The position numbers and the translations under genes are program-made. This document shows, piece after piece, positions 50,524 to 59,744 of a DNA stretch of 64,000 nucleotides. The first letter of the stretch is position 1. The number at the start of each line of letters is the position of its first letter. The stretch spans positions 54,417,053 to 54,481,052 of the forward strand of contig CM060732.1 of the NCBI GenBank assembly GCA_030704615.1, given 5' to 3'. Source of the stretch: Takakia lepidozioides. Lineage: Eukaryota; Streptophyta; Takakiopsida; Takakiales; Takakiaceae. The notes under the pieces were generated by a model. That model was given only the letters and a program-made list of their open reading frames with translations, searched no databases and was not told the origin of the DNA.

Positions 50524-51365
50524 GGCTGCACTCGCATGAGAAGAGCCCTGCAAATTGAAAGACAAGCCAGTCAAAGGAGACCTGCAGGGGTTAGCGGCAG
50601 CATCACAGTTACCCGCGCACCCCACATCACTTCTTCTCCTCACAGGTGCTTGATGAGGAGGCAAATTCTCCTTCCCCACAGGTCTTACCCCTTCTCCCGT
50701 GCTAAATCCCTCATCTGGCCAGACATCCTCTCTCACAGCCTCACTCTAAGCCTTGTGAGCCACCTTCCTCCCTTTTCTCTTTCCACCCCAAATCAAACTA
50801 ACATGTCTTCTAAACAAAAAGCGAAAATTGACAGGACGAGGATGCTTCGGCCACCGCTGCGCACGGGGAGGCGGAGACAAGCTGCACAAGTACTCCTCAC
50901 ACATCACACCCAAAATATCTCTCAATTGCCCCTCAGTACAGTGTTGTTCATTCAACGCCCGTTGAGTGAGCACATCAACCGCGGTCTTATACCACAACGG
51001 ATGTATTGGTGGCTCCAAGGCATCACACCTTGCGCTTCACATCCAGAAGAACATGCCCAAACCCTATCAAACCCCCCTAAGTACGAGGAATGGAAATGAA
51101 GACACATAGACACAGCGAAAATGAAGACGACGGCCAAGGCATGATTGAGAAGTAGCACCCTAAACGAATGCGTTGAAGGTCATTGAACAGAGACGGCGGA
51201 CATATGCGCTACATTTTTCATTCAGCCCGTGACCTCATCGAACTTCATCTGACGAAGCTGCGGATGGATGAAAAAATGCCTCGTTGTTAATGGGGGTTAA
51301 GATTTGGAAAATGTGCTGGGAGAGCAACCTTAAAATTAAGTAAATGATGTTGGATTTTTTTAAGT
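50524..51365. other. No gene supported
   Basis: Open frames exist on both strands (longest 211 codons on plus from 50464), but composition is GC-rich and low in complexity, and no motif is recognisable. It probably belongs to the flank of the MULE-linked region. Confidence 0.35.
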
Positions 51366-52966
51366 GTTGAGCGGGTATATTGATTACCCTGATATACGCG
51401 ACGAGTATATCAGGGTATATATATATATATGTACCGTGGTGTGTATATCCTTATATTAGGGTATGTTTCTATGATATAAGGTAGAAACACCCAAATATGA
51501 GCGTGACCTTGAATAGACCCCTATTTTTGTGTATAAAAGTGACTTCATAGGTCCTTGAATGGATGGATAGAATCAAGTGATTTATTTAAGGTCTACCAAT
51601 GGCCAGAGTTACCTACAGATAGGGTGGTTTTACAACTAAACGTATACACATCCATGTCCTTATTTGATTTATAATTGCACGGTTTTGAACAAATCAAATA
51701 TATTACTGTAATCATGATTTGCACTTAATTAATCACCTTAAGAGCAGGCATAGGGCAGATTTGGAGCGGATTTTGTTTCAAAATACCACGACGGCTGCTT
51801 CATTTAATGAGCAAGGCTGCGCAATTCGAATTCCTTCTAGCAACCATTTGAAATCACACAACAAGTATAACAAGGTGCCGAGCCTACTCACTTTCGACCA
51901 TCTGCAGTCACCAAATGTAAAGAGCTCGAGGGGGCTCACTTTCTAAGTTAGCTACCAGCTGCAGTCACCTTGTGTAAGTAAAAAGGGCCCGGCTCATTGT
52001 CTAACTTATGTTACTAAGTTAATATCTGTAGTCAACAAGTAAGGAGGGGCCGACTGCTCACTGTGTACCATCTGCACTCACCAAGTGATAACACGGGGGA
52101 CCACTCTCACTTTTCTACAAATCTCCTCAGCTATGCATGTGTGCTACAAAAGTCCAGTGTACAGTATTTTTACGTTTGAGAGTTGTTTGCTATAGTCTTT
52201 CACGTTGTAAATGAGCACATAAGCTAGGGACATTGGAAACTGGTACCTGCAAGCATGATTTCACATAAATAAACACCTTGAAAAGTTGAAAGTAACATTA
52301 CACATGTCTCCAATATAGCTTGCAACTTGGACCCACGTTAGAAGAGAGAATGGACGGGATGGGGAATGAATTGCTTTGTGTTCCAACAAGGATAAGAATA
52401 CAATTACGGGGGCTTAATATTTCATCCCATGTTTGATGACTTTTGGGAACCATCATGGACAGACTTCGTATTGTAGGTGTTCAGTTTTGAGGCCATTGCT
52501 GCTTCGAGTTTGCATGCCTACGATACCATTGTAGATGTCAGGCCAGGCCATTGGCAGGTCTAAAGGTGGTTATTAATTGCTTACACATGGCATGTTTTCA
52601 GATGCACAAGTTGTGCATATGAGACATGAGCAGGTTTTAGATTAGATATAATTTGGGTGAGCATTAGGTGGGTCTACTGCACAGACATAGGAAGTTATTT
52701 ACCACCACTTTGATAATTCATATCAATTGACCACTTGCCTCTAAAATTTTGGAATTTACATGAGGTCCTGTTCGTTGAATTGCTAATCCAACCATATTAT
52801 TTCCTCTTCGCTGCACCCAGCCCTATGGGTCATATTGCTTAAGTGCACACATTTGGGTGTTTCTACCTTACCCTTATCTTTAATATATATTTACCCTGCA
52901 TCAAGAAGTCCAATATACCCTACTTTTTTGAAGGGTATATCGAATCAGGGTATATAAGGTAACATA
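51366..52966. mobile_element. Probable non-autonomous DNA element with inverted (sub)terminal repeats
   Basis: The 19-bp word AAGGTAGAAACACCCAAAT at 51478-51496 recurs inverted at 52851-52869. Outside each copy lie clusters of GGGTATAT/ATATACCC words, including a perfect 12-bp hairpin (ACCCTGATATAC, 51386-51416) on the left and a 9-bp one (ATATACCCT) near 52900-52930 on the right. The interior has no transposase. The arrangement fits a MITE-like or deletion-derived element whose ends hold multiple transposase-binding-like sites. The exact ends and the target duplication are not resolved. Confidence 0.5.
51898..52116. repeat. Four degenerate tandem units of about 55-60 bp
   Basis: Each unit has (C/A)CTGCAGTCACC..GTAA, a GGG(G)C.. 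core and GCTCAC(T)TTCTAA-like end. The third and fourth units are more diverged. They are internal to the inverted-repeat element at 51.37-52.97 kb. Confidence 0.55.
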
Positions 52967-53172
52967 GCCACGGCCGTAGCATTCGATGGCGGTACCATTC
53001 GAGGTGACATTTAGCGTGGAGGTACTTTTAGGGAATCTCACCCTTGACCCATCTAGCAAAATCTAGTAGTTTTTTTTTTGTATGTAGAATAAGGGAGGGA
53101 TGTTTTTGGGACATCATACTAGTGCCCTATGACCTTTATGTGCTAAGCTTAGGTCTTTTCTTTTTTTGTTGT

Positions 53173-53362
53173 TGTCGTGCGCATACATATCGCTACACAA
53201 CTACATCGCTGTCCAAAACCACACAACACATGTGCACACCACACACTAGTATACCACTAGTCTACCACTAGTCCAGCCACTAGTCCAACCACTAGGCTAC
53301 AACTAGTCAGTCACTAGGCTGCCACTACGCTGCCCACTATGGCAATCACTAGTCCACACAAT
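53173..53362. repeat. 190-bp direct repeat, distal copy
   Basis: Identical over 190 bp to 53691-53880 (offset 518). The unit reads TGTCGTGCGC to CACACAAT on plus, so on the retrotransposon strand it runs from near TGTGTGG to CGACA, with TG..CA ends as in LTRs. Inside it the word CACTAGT or CACTAGG recurs about eight times at 8-15 bp spacing. Confidence 0.9.
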
Positions 53363-53690
53363 GATAAAGAAGAAGAATACAAGCACGAGCTCATGTGAGC
53401 TCACAAAGCTGAAGCATAAACTCATGCATATATAACCTCATCACTCAAATACAAGTCAAGCCAAGTGCACCCCACGCCATGGGGAATCCACACTACGGCG
53501 CCATAGCTAGGCGCGGTGAGGCTCAACTCGAGAAAGATGAGCCTCCTGCGCTTGCCGTGAAGATAACCACTCCAGGGCCTAAATCTGCCTTGACCCCTGG
53601 ATTGACACTTGGACCAATCCCAAATGTCAATATGTAAAAGCTAGCTATTTCCTAGCTAGTTTCACACTAGTGGTAAAATAACTTGACAGC

Positions 53691-53880
53691 TGTCGTGCGC
53701 ATACATATCGCTACACAACTACATCGCTGTCCAAAACCACACAACACATGTGCACACCACACACTAGTATACCACTAGTCTACCACTAGTCCAGCCACTA
53801 GTCCAACCACTAGGCTACAACTAGTCAGTCACTAGGCTGCCACTACGCTGCCCACTATGGCAATCACTAGTCCACACAAT
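53691..53880. repeat. 190-bp direct repeat, copy next to the polypurine tract
   Basis: Exact copy of 53173-53362. It begins directly after the polypurine tract of the minus-strand retrotransposon, so it is the start of the 3' LTR or an LTR itself. Between the two copies (53363-53690) is a TATATAA-like stretch near 53430 and the palindrome GAGCTCATGTGAGCTC at 53387-53402. Confidence 0.85.
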
Positions 53881-53892
53881 CGCCCCCCTAGC
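53881..53892 (-). promoter_or_regulatory. Polypurine tract of the Ty3/gypsy element
   Basis: On the minus strand the sequence AGCTAGGGGGGCG abuts ATTGTGTGG, the start of the 190-bp repeat. A G-rich purine run next to a TG-starting LTR is where plus-strand DNA synthesis is primed in LTR retroelements. Confidence 0.6.
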
Positions 53893-54138
53893 TGGTGCTT
53901 AGGTCCCTCTAAGTCCAGGTAGCCACAAGATGTGATAGTGACCATAGCCTCACTAAGTCCTCCACCACTATCCCTACTACACTCAAACTCGATAGATCAA
54001 GAGGCCGGGTGCAAGAGTTGCCCCATCGTTAGTCGCCGTCTTGCAACCTGTGAACTTGAGCTTGGGATCTCATGTATTGACTCCTATGAGCTTGGCCTCC
54101 CATGTCTTGTTAGCTGCCTCCAGTCATGTCCACTGCCA

Positions 54139-57114
54139 CTATCCCAAGTAGTGTGGACACAACCAATCTCCGTCAGGAACCTTCTCAAGAGGTGGTGTCA
54201 AGCATCCCATATGCCAACCCCTTGAGCATCGATCACACACCAGCATGGTGGCTGCCCCTTTGGCAGACCCACAGAGCATGCACCTCAAACCTGCAGGTAC
54301 CACTGCCAAGTTTGGGTCAACTCTGCCATCGACATTGGGAAGGTGACATGACGCACAATTACGCACATGGTCCTTCCAAGTCATGTCATCCCGACCCTCC
54401 AAGATCAGGACCCCTGAGGGCAACACCTCTCGAACCCTCAGAATAACACGCCCTGCAGTAACATCCAGAGTCGTAGGAGCAGTCTGCTGCAAATAAACAT
54501 AGTCACCAGGGCTAAACCTCCGAACCCCAGGACGATATCCTCCACCACGTATAGTGGCATACCTCAACGTATCACGGTGCTGTGCAATGGCAAGGTTCTC
54601 AAAAGCCATGGGCATGACTTTCTTGAACAACTCTGCACGCTGATCACATGCACGTACGCACACGTCCGGATCGTCAAGGTTAAGGACTTGAGCAGTGTCC
54701 CTACGAATGGCTGCAGGCAAATCCGGCTCTCGGCCAAAGAGAAGGAAATATGGTGAGAAGGAGGCAAGTGATGCTTGTTTGCTGAACCTGTAGCCCATGG
54801 CTAACCAAGGAACCTGAAGATCCCAATCTCCTAGGTGTCCCTTCTGCAAGCCATACTTGCGCAAACCCCTCTTCACCGTCTGAACAACTCTCTCTGCTAA
54901 GCCATCGGCCTCAGGATGATCCCGAGAAGTGGTGCGGTGGTCTATCAAGGCTTTATCACACAAAGCCTGAAATTCCCCCAAGAACTCTCTCCCTTGGTCC
55001 GTGAGTACCTCAGCTGGAGCACCAAATCGGCTAAGCACACGATCCAAGAATGCATACGCAGCCCCCTCACTAGCCTTGTCAGGCAATGGAACCAACTCAA
55101 TCCACTTGGAGAAGTGCTCCACCATCACCAACACATATCTGTGGTGGCGCATAGTCAGTGGCAACGGTCCTGCGAAGTCAAGACTCCACCTGTAGCCCAA
55201 TCCCATGATAGGTAAAGGATGCAACTGTGGTGTAGGGGCGTTGAATGAAGCACGCACCCTGTCACACACCATGCACCTAGCCACAAACTGTTGCACCTCT
55301 GTATGCATACCACGCCACCAATACTGCCCCTGCAGTAAACTGTGAGTGCGTCGCACTCCAAAATGCCCCAACTCCTCATGGGCATGCCGCACTAACCGTG
55401 CACGCTGTGTGGGGTGAGGCACAATCCTCACCCGACCACCCTCCCACACTCGAAGTAGGTGTATCCCCTCCCACTTGAACCTCTTGGCTCGTTGCAGGAT
55501 CCGATCCCTCTCCCTGGCAGTCACAATGGCTGCCGTGTCTCCCGTGCGGAGGTAGTCCAACACAGCCGAATCCTCATGTATATCTCTGGCACCACCTAGC
55601 TCATCACTAGCCTCAGGGTCCTCAGACACTCCGTCTACAGTCATCCCTGTTGTAGGTCCAATCTGACCTCCCGATGCCAAGATACACAAAAATGCAGATG
55701 CGTGCCATCCCGGCACCATCTCCTCGTCCGTCTCACCATGCCACCGAGCTCCAGTGTCATCCTGCTGGCTCATGCATGGATTGCGACTCAATCCATCCGC
55801 ATCCCAATTGACCAAACCCGGTCGATGCACAACCTGAAAGTCATACTCCTGGAGTATAAGTGCCCACCGTGCAAGCTTCCCTGTAAGCTTGTCTGACTCC
55901 ATCAACCACTTGAGTGGCTGGTGATCCGTGACAAGGGTGAAAAGATTGCCGTATAGATAGCACCTGAAGTGTGCCACGGCCCACACTGCAGCTAAGCACT
56001 CTCCCTCATATGAGCTGTACTTAGCCTCTGCAGCGTTGTTCGAGCGGCTAGCGTAAGCCACTACGAACTCTCTTCCCTCATCATCCACCTGTGTGAGCAC
56101 CGCTCCAAGCCCCATCATGCTCCAATCCGTATGCAGCTGAAAGGGACGCCCCCTGATAGGTCGTCTCAAGATAGGCGCCGAGGTCAACCTCGCCTTGAGC
56201 TCTTGAAAAGCTCGTTCCTGCTCATCTTCCCACTGCCACTCCTGGTCCACCTTGGTCAGCTTGGTTAGAGCCTTTGCAATGGTACTAAATCCCTTGACAA
56301 ACCGTCTATAATAGTTTGCCAACCCCATGAACGCTCGAACTCGGCTCACATCCGTGGGGCGTGGAATTTGTGCAATGGCCTCTACCTTAGTCTGCTGTAC
56401 CCCCAATCCTCCAGGATATATCATGTGACCCAGATACTCAATCTGGTTGTGGAAAAACTTGCACTTCCCCGGATGCAACTTCAATCCGTGCGCTCTCAAA
56501 CGCTCCAATACCACCTGAAGGTGTCTCTCATGCTCCTCCATCGTAACACTAAAGATGATGATGTCATCTATGTAGCACCGAGCAAAGTCCACCCCTGCTA
56601 GAATCCTATCCATGACTCTCTGAAACTCTGCAGGAGCATTCTTAAGCCCAAATGGTAAGAACCGCCACTGATATAGGCAATCCTTGCCGTGCTCATTGAT
56701 CCCCCAGAATGCCGTCTTCTGCTTGTCCGCCTCCTTGATTGGCAACTGGTGATATCCGGATCGTAAATCCAAAGTGCTAAAGGCCTTAGCATGCCCGATG
56801 GCATCAAAGATCTCCTCTGGTGTTGGCATGGCATACTTATCGGACTTGGTCTGACGATTTACAGGCCGGTAATCACCGCACATACGTCTCTCCGTCCAAT
56901 TGCCATAGACATCCTTCTTGGCTGGCATCACTGTGGCTGAAGCATACTCTCCACCAGAGAGCTCCACCAAACCTGCCTCCCAGAGATCTTGAGTCCTCAT
57001 CTGAATCAAAGACCTCTCCATGTCACTGTATCTATAGGGTCTCCGAAAGATTGGCGTGTCAGTGGCCAACTCAATACGGATCTCTTGACCCTTCAGTGCT
57101 CCCGAGTCCTTCAA
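54139..57114 (-). CDS. pol: Pol polyprotein: RT, RNase H, integrase, C-terminal PHD finger
   Basis: A 991-residue frame, open also upstream to an in-frame TAG at 57274-57276. RT: MCGDYRPVN, LDLRSGYHQLPI, FLPFGLKNAPAEFQ and CYIDDIIIFS (YIDD at 181-184). RNase H begins QLHTDWSMMGLGAVL (D330), with YEGECLAAVWAV and VTDHQPLKWL. Integrase has an HHCC finger (H579, H584 area, CMVC at 614-617) and catalytic D646 (SLDF), D706 (TDQGREF) and E741, the last two 35 residues apart as expected. After a GPY/F-like region, instead of a chromodomain, a PHD finger follows at about 944-989. It shows C-MLC, C-DRC, GWHMGC, and WLCPHY. Seven of eight zinc ligands fit; the last Cys is Tyr in this copy. PHD fingers read histone H3 tails, so it may target integration (inference). 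The ATG at 57114 is only the first Met after upstream sequence; the true product is a larger polyprotein. Confidence 0.93.
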   Translation of the reverse strand: MKDSGALKGQEIRIELATDTPIFRRPYRYSDMERSLIQMRTQDLWEAGLVELSGGEYASATVMPAKKDVYGNWTERRMCGDYRPVNRQTKSDKYAMPTPEEIFDAIGHAKAFSTLDLRSGYHQLPIKEADKQKTAFWGINEHGKDCLYQWRFLPFGLKNAPAEFQRVMDRILAGVDFARCYIDDIIIFSVTMEEHERHLQVVLERLRAHGLKLHPGKCKFFHNQIEYLGHMIYPGGLGVQQTKVEAIAQIPRPTDVSRVRAFMGLANYYRRFVKGFSTIAKALTKLTKVDQEWQWEDEQERAFQELKARLTSAPILRRPIRGRPFQLHTDWSMMGLGAVLTQVDDEGREFVVAYASRSNNAAEAKYSSYEGECLAAVWAVAHFRCYLYGNLFTLVTDHQPLKWLMESDKLTGKLARWALILQEYDFQVVHRPGLVNWDADGLSRNPCMSQQDDTGARWHGETDEEMVPGWHASAFLCILASGGQIGPTTGMTVDGVSEDPEASDELGGARDIHEDSAVLDYLRTGDTAAIVTARERDRILQRAKRFKWEGIHLLRVWEGGRVRIVPHPTQRARLVRHAHEELGHFGVRRTHSLLQGQYWWRGMHTEVQQFVARCMVCDRVRASFNAPTPQLHPLPIMGLGYRWSLDFAGPLPLTMRHHRYVLVMVEHFSKWIELVPLPDKASEGAAYAFLDRVLSRFGAPAEVLTDQGREFLGEFQALCDKALIDHRTTSRDHPEADGLAERVVQTVKRGLRKYGLQKGHLGDWDLQVPWLAMGYRFSKQASLASFSPYFLLFGREPDLPAAIRRDTAQVLNLDDPDVCVRACDQRAELFKKVMPMAFENLAIAQHRDTLRYATIRGGGYRPGVRRFSPGDYVYLQQTAPTTLDVTAGRVILRVREVLPSGVLILEGRDDMTWKDHVRNCASCHLPNVDGRVDPNLAVVPAGLRCMLCGSAKGAATMLVCDRCSRGWHMGCLTPPLEKVPDGDWLCPHYLG

Positions 57115-57273
57115 ACTGAAGGCAAAGCAATTCCTGTAAGCCCTCAGGAACCGCCGTATACGTCGTCTCTCTCCTCCGGTGACAATGGGTCCAATGTCAG
57201 GCTCCCAATTGTCCTCCGTAACTACAACCTTAAGTCCAGTGGGCTTAGAGGTAGAGGACGCGTCCCGTGGTTG

Positions 57274-59744
57274 CTATGCTGCAACCTCTTGAGCAGTACT
57301 CCCTACTTGCTCAGTCAATGACAAGGCATCATCCTGCCCCATCATCTCATCCTTGAGGACCTCCTCAACTCGAGAAGAATCCCCAACCTCATCCATCACA
57401 GCCGCCTTGGCTGCCAACTCCCTCTGAACCTCGAGCACCTCCCACGTGTGCCATGGATGCATGCACCCCGTGGTCCTCATATGCTCGCCCCCACTCACTG
57501 CCTGTACCGTCTCGGTAGGCAGAGAGACCATTGAGGGAAGTGTATTCCGCACTCTGCGTTGCTCAGCTAGAGCCAAGCTGATAATCCAGGTCAAGCAATT
57601 GAGATCCATTGCTTGCCCCAACACTTGACGACGTGATGCCTCAGAAAGAGACGACACCGCCGTGGTACCAGTGGTAAAACCCATTGCCCGCTCACGCTCG
57701 TCAGCATTAGGCTCCACTAACTGCTGCAACTGAGCATCCCACAGAAGGCCAGGTCCACTATCCCGGAAAGCATGCGATCCTGGGAAGCTGAGCAGTGTAG
57801 GTAATGCTGCTCGTGGTTGACCCACCTTGTTGACCACTGCCAAAGGCGAACGGTCATCGTGTCTCACACGTTGAGACTGCCTCCCTGTGTCCAGAATGTT
57901 ATCCACTGTGAGATGTGCTGGCCGCTGCACCCCATCAAATGCACGCTTGAGCAGTGCGGTGGCATCATGTTAGTCCACCATAGCCGTGGACGATGAGCCC
58001 GTGACCCCACTGTAGCTGCATCCAGCAACACTGCTGACCCAAGCCACGACCGGACTTGATGCACACTGGCCATCACCCTGGCCCGAGAATTGCCCATCAG
58101 TGGCACATTCTCCAAGATGTATGCTGGAGATACAGCTTGATGAAGCTGCAAGTGGCGCAAAACCCGCACCATCTCCCAAAACAGACCCGACCTCGAGTCT
58201 CGCAATCCATTGCCATGCCCGGCTGATGAATGCCCTTGGCAGGGCCAACCTGCCACTACCAGATCAATGGAGCCAACCCGCTCCAAATCCTGCGCCCCCA
58301 GCAACGAAATGTCTGCTGGCAAGGCCTGCTGATATCCACGAATTGCAGACACCGACAACAACTCAGGGTACCGCTGCACCAACTGAGCAACATGGCGAAG
58401 TGAAACGCGTCGTGCAGTCTCATCCCTCTCCACATACAGGTAACGCCGAACTCGTACACCTGCCTGTAACACAGCAGCCAATCCGGTGCTGATCCCGCCA
58501 AACAAGTCCAGAAGACAAATGCCTTCATCCGGAGACTGCCACACAATAGGTGTGGTGTCCAATGGAGACAATTGAGGTGGTCCTGGTGCAATCTCCACAC
58601 TCTCCTCCTCTCCTGACGGTACAAAAGCCTCCACCCAGGCTTGTTGCACCCGTCGATCAGCATCCCGCTGCAAATCCTTGCTCGTGCCCCACAATGGAGT
58701 CTGAGCAACCATGGTAGGCAACTCCGCCATACCATACATGTCATCCTGCTCTCCCGAAGGTGGTACATCCTCTGAATGAGCATTGCCCTCAAGCAACTCT
58801 CTAGGCCAACTCACTGCCGCTGTGAATGCTGCTAGTGTCGGCATCTTGCCTCGCTGGGCAACCGCAACTCCTCCTATGAACGTCACAGGGAGCTGCGCAC
58901 GCCGGCCCTCCCCTGACTGCCATGCAGGCCTATAGGAAGCTGACTCCTCCCAAAAATCCAGGGTGAAGCCCATGGGGTACAACACTGCCCCACCAACCAG
59001 GACATCGTATGAGACTGCGTCTGTCACAATGGCCTTGGCTCGCATCACTGAGCCATCTGTAGGGTGATCCGGCCGTAGTCTGATAGCCAACTCATGCCGT
59101 GTCATGCCCCGAGCCTGCTCCGATCCTCCGAGAGACGTCTGTATCTGGAAAGGACAAGGCTCCATATCCGCCTCCGTGAGGCCCAAGCCTGCAATAGCAG
59201 CTCTGCCCAGCATCAGTGGCTGAGCTCCCGAGTCCAACAAGACTCGCAGTGGCCGGTACCTCTTGCCTGCCGGTCCACTCAAACAGAAAATGCCATCCTG
59301 GTTGTCTAACATGACAACTCCAGGTGTCACCATGGCGCGCTCAATGGCTGGCCTAGCTGGCAGCTCCATCAACCTGGCAGCTGCAGCTTGCCATGGCGCC
59401 GCCGTGGCAGTCTTGACCCTCAAATCCGAGGATCCCTCCGGCACTACACCTCCCACTATCTCCGCAGAAGATGAAGTAACCTCCCCACTCTCACAAAGTG
59501 TAGCTGCCAGCCTGAACACCTCAGCTGGTCTTACCCCCGGCGTCGCAATCATGGTAGCCGAGAACAATGGAGCCTGGCACACAGATGTGGCCGCTCCTAG
59601 CAGCACACTAGCTGCCGTAGCCTTGGCAACACTAGGTAGTGGTGCTACTCGTGTAGCTCTCCCCAATGGCATAGTGACCTCCGCCTCGGTAACAGTCGGG
59701 CGAGAACTAGGTGCCATGGATGGCGTCGACACTGTCTCCGCCAA
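57274..59744 (-). pseudogene. Retrotransposon protease fused to cytosine-5 DNA methyltransferase
   Basis: The 626-codon frame (59744-57864) starts with a linker, then a retropepsin-like domain with VLLDSGAQPLMLG (Asp171) and later YDVLVGGAVLYPMGF. From about residue 405 a C5-methyltransferase follows. Motif I is ICLLDLFGGISTG (409-421), motif II about YLYVERDE, motif IV VAGWPCQGHSSAG with Cys502 as nucleophile, motif VI YILENVP and motif VIII HRPRLWWTN. A one-base frame change near 57960 moves the rest to another frame, which continues to a TAG at 57274. That part holds the motif IX/X-like ERERAMGFTTGTT and SRRQVLGQAMDLN. All core motifs are thus encoded but split. Spacing and the FGGISTG motif recall DNMT3/DRM-type enzymes; a tree is needed. 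The DNMT lies between protease and RT, where host-derived insertions in the polyprotein could be released by the protease. I infer self-methylation or epigenetic manipulation as the role of intact copies. Confidence 0.85.

Noticed and set aside
50464-51099. 211-codon plus-strand frame
   Set aside because: No recognisable domain; it starts inside the GTGAGCC block and composition is low in complexity, so coding is not supported.
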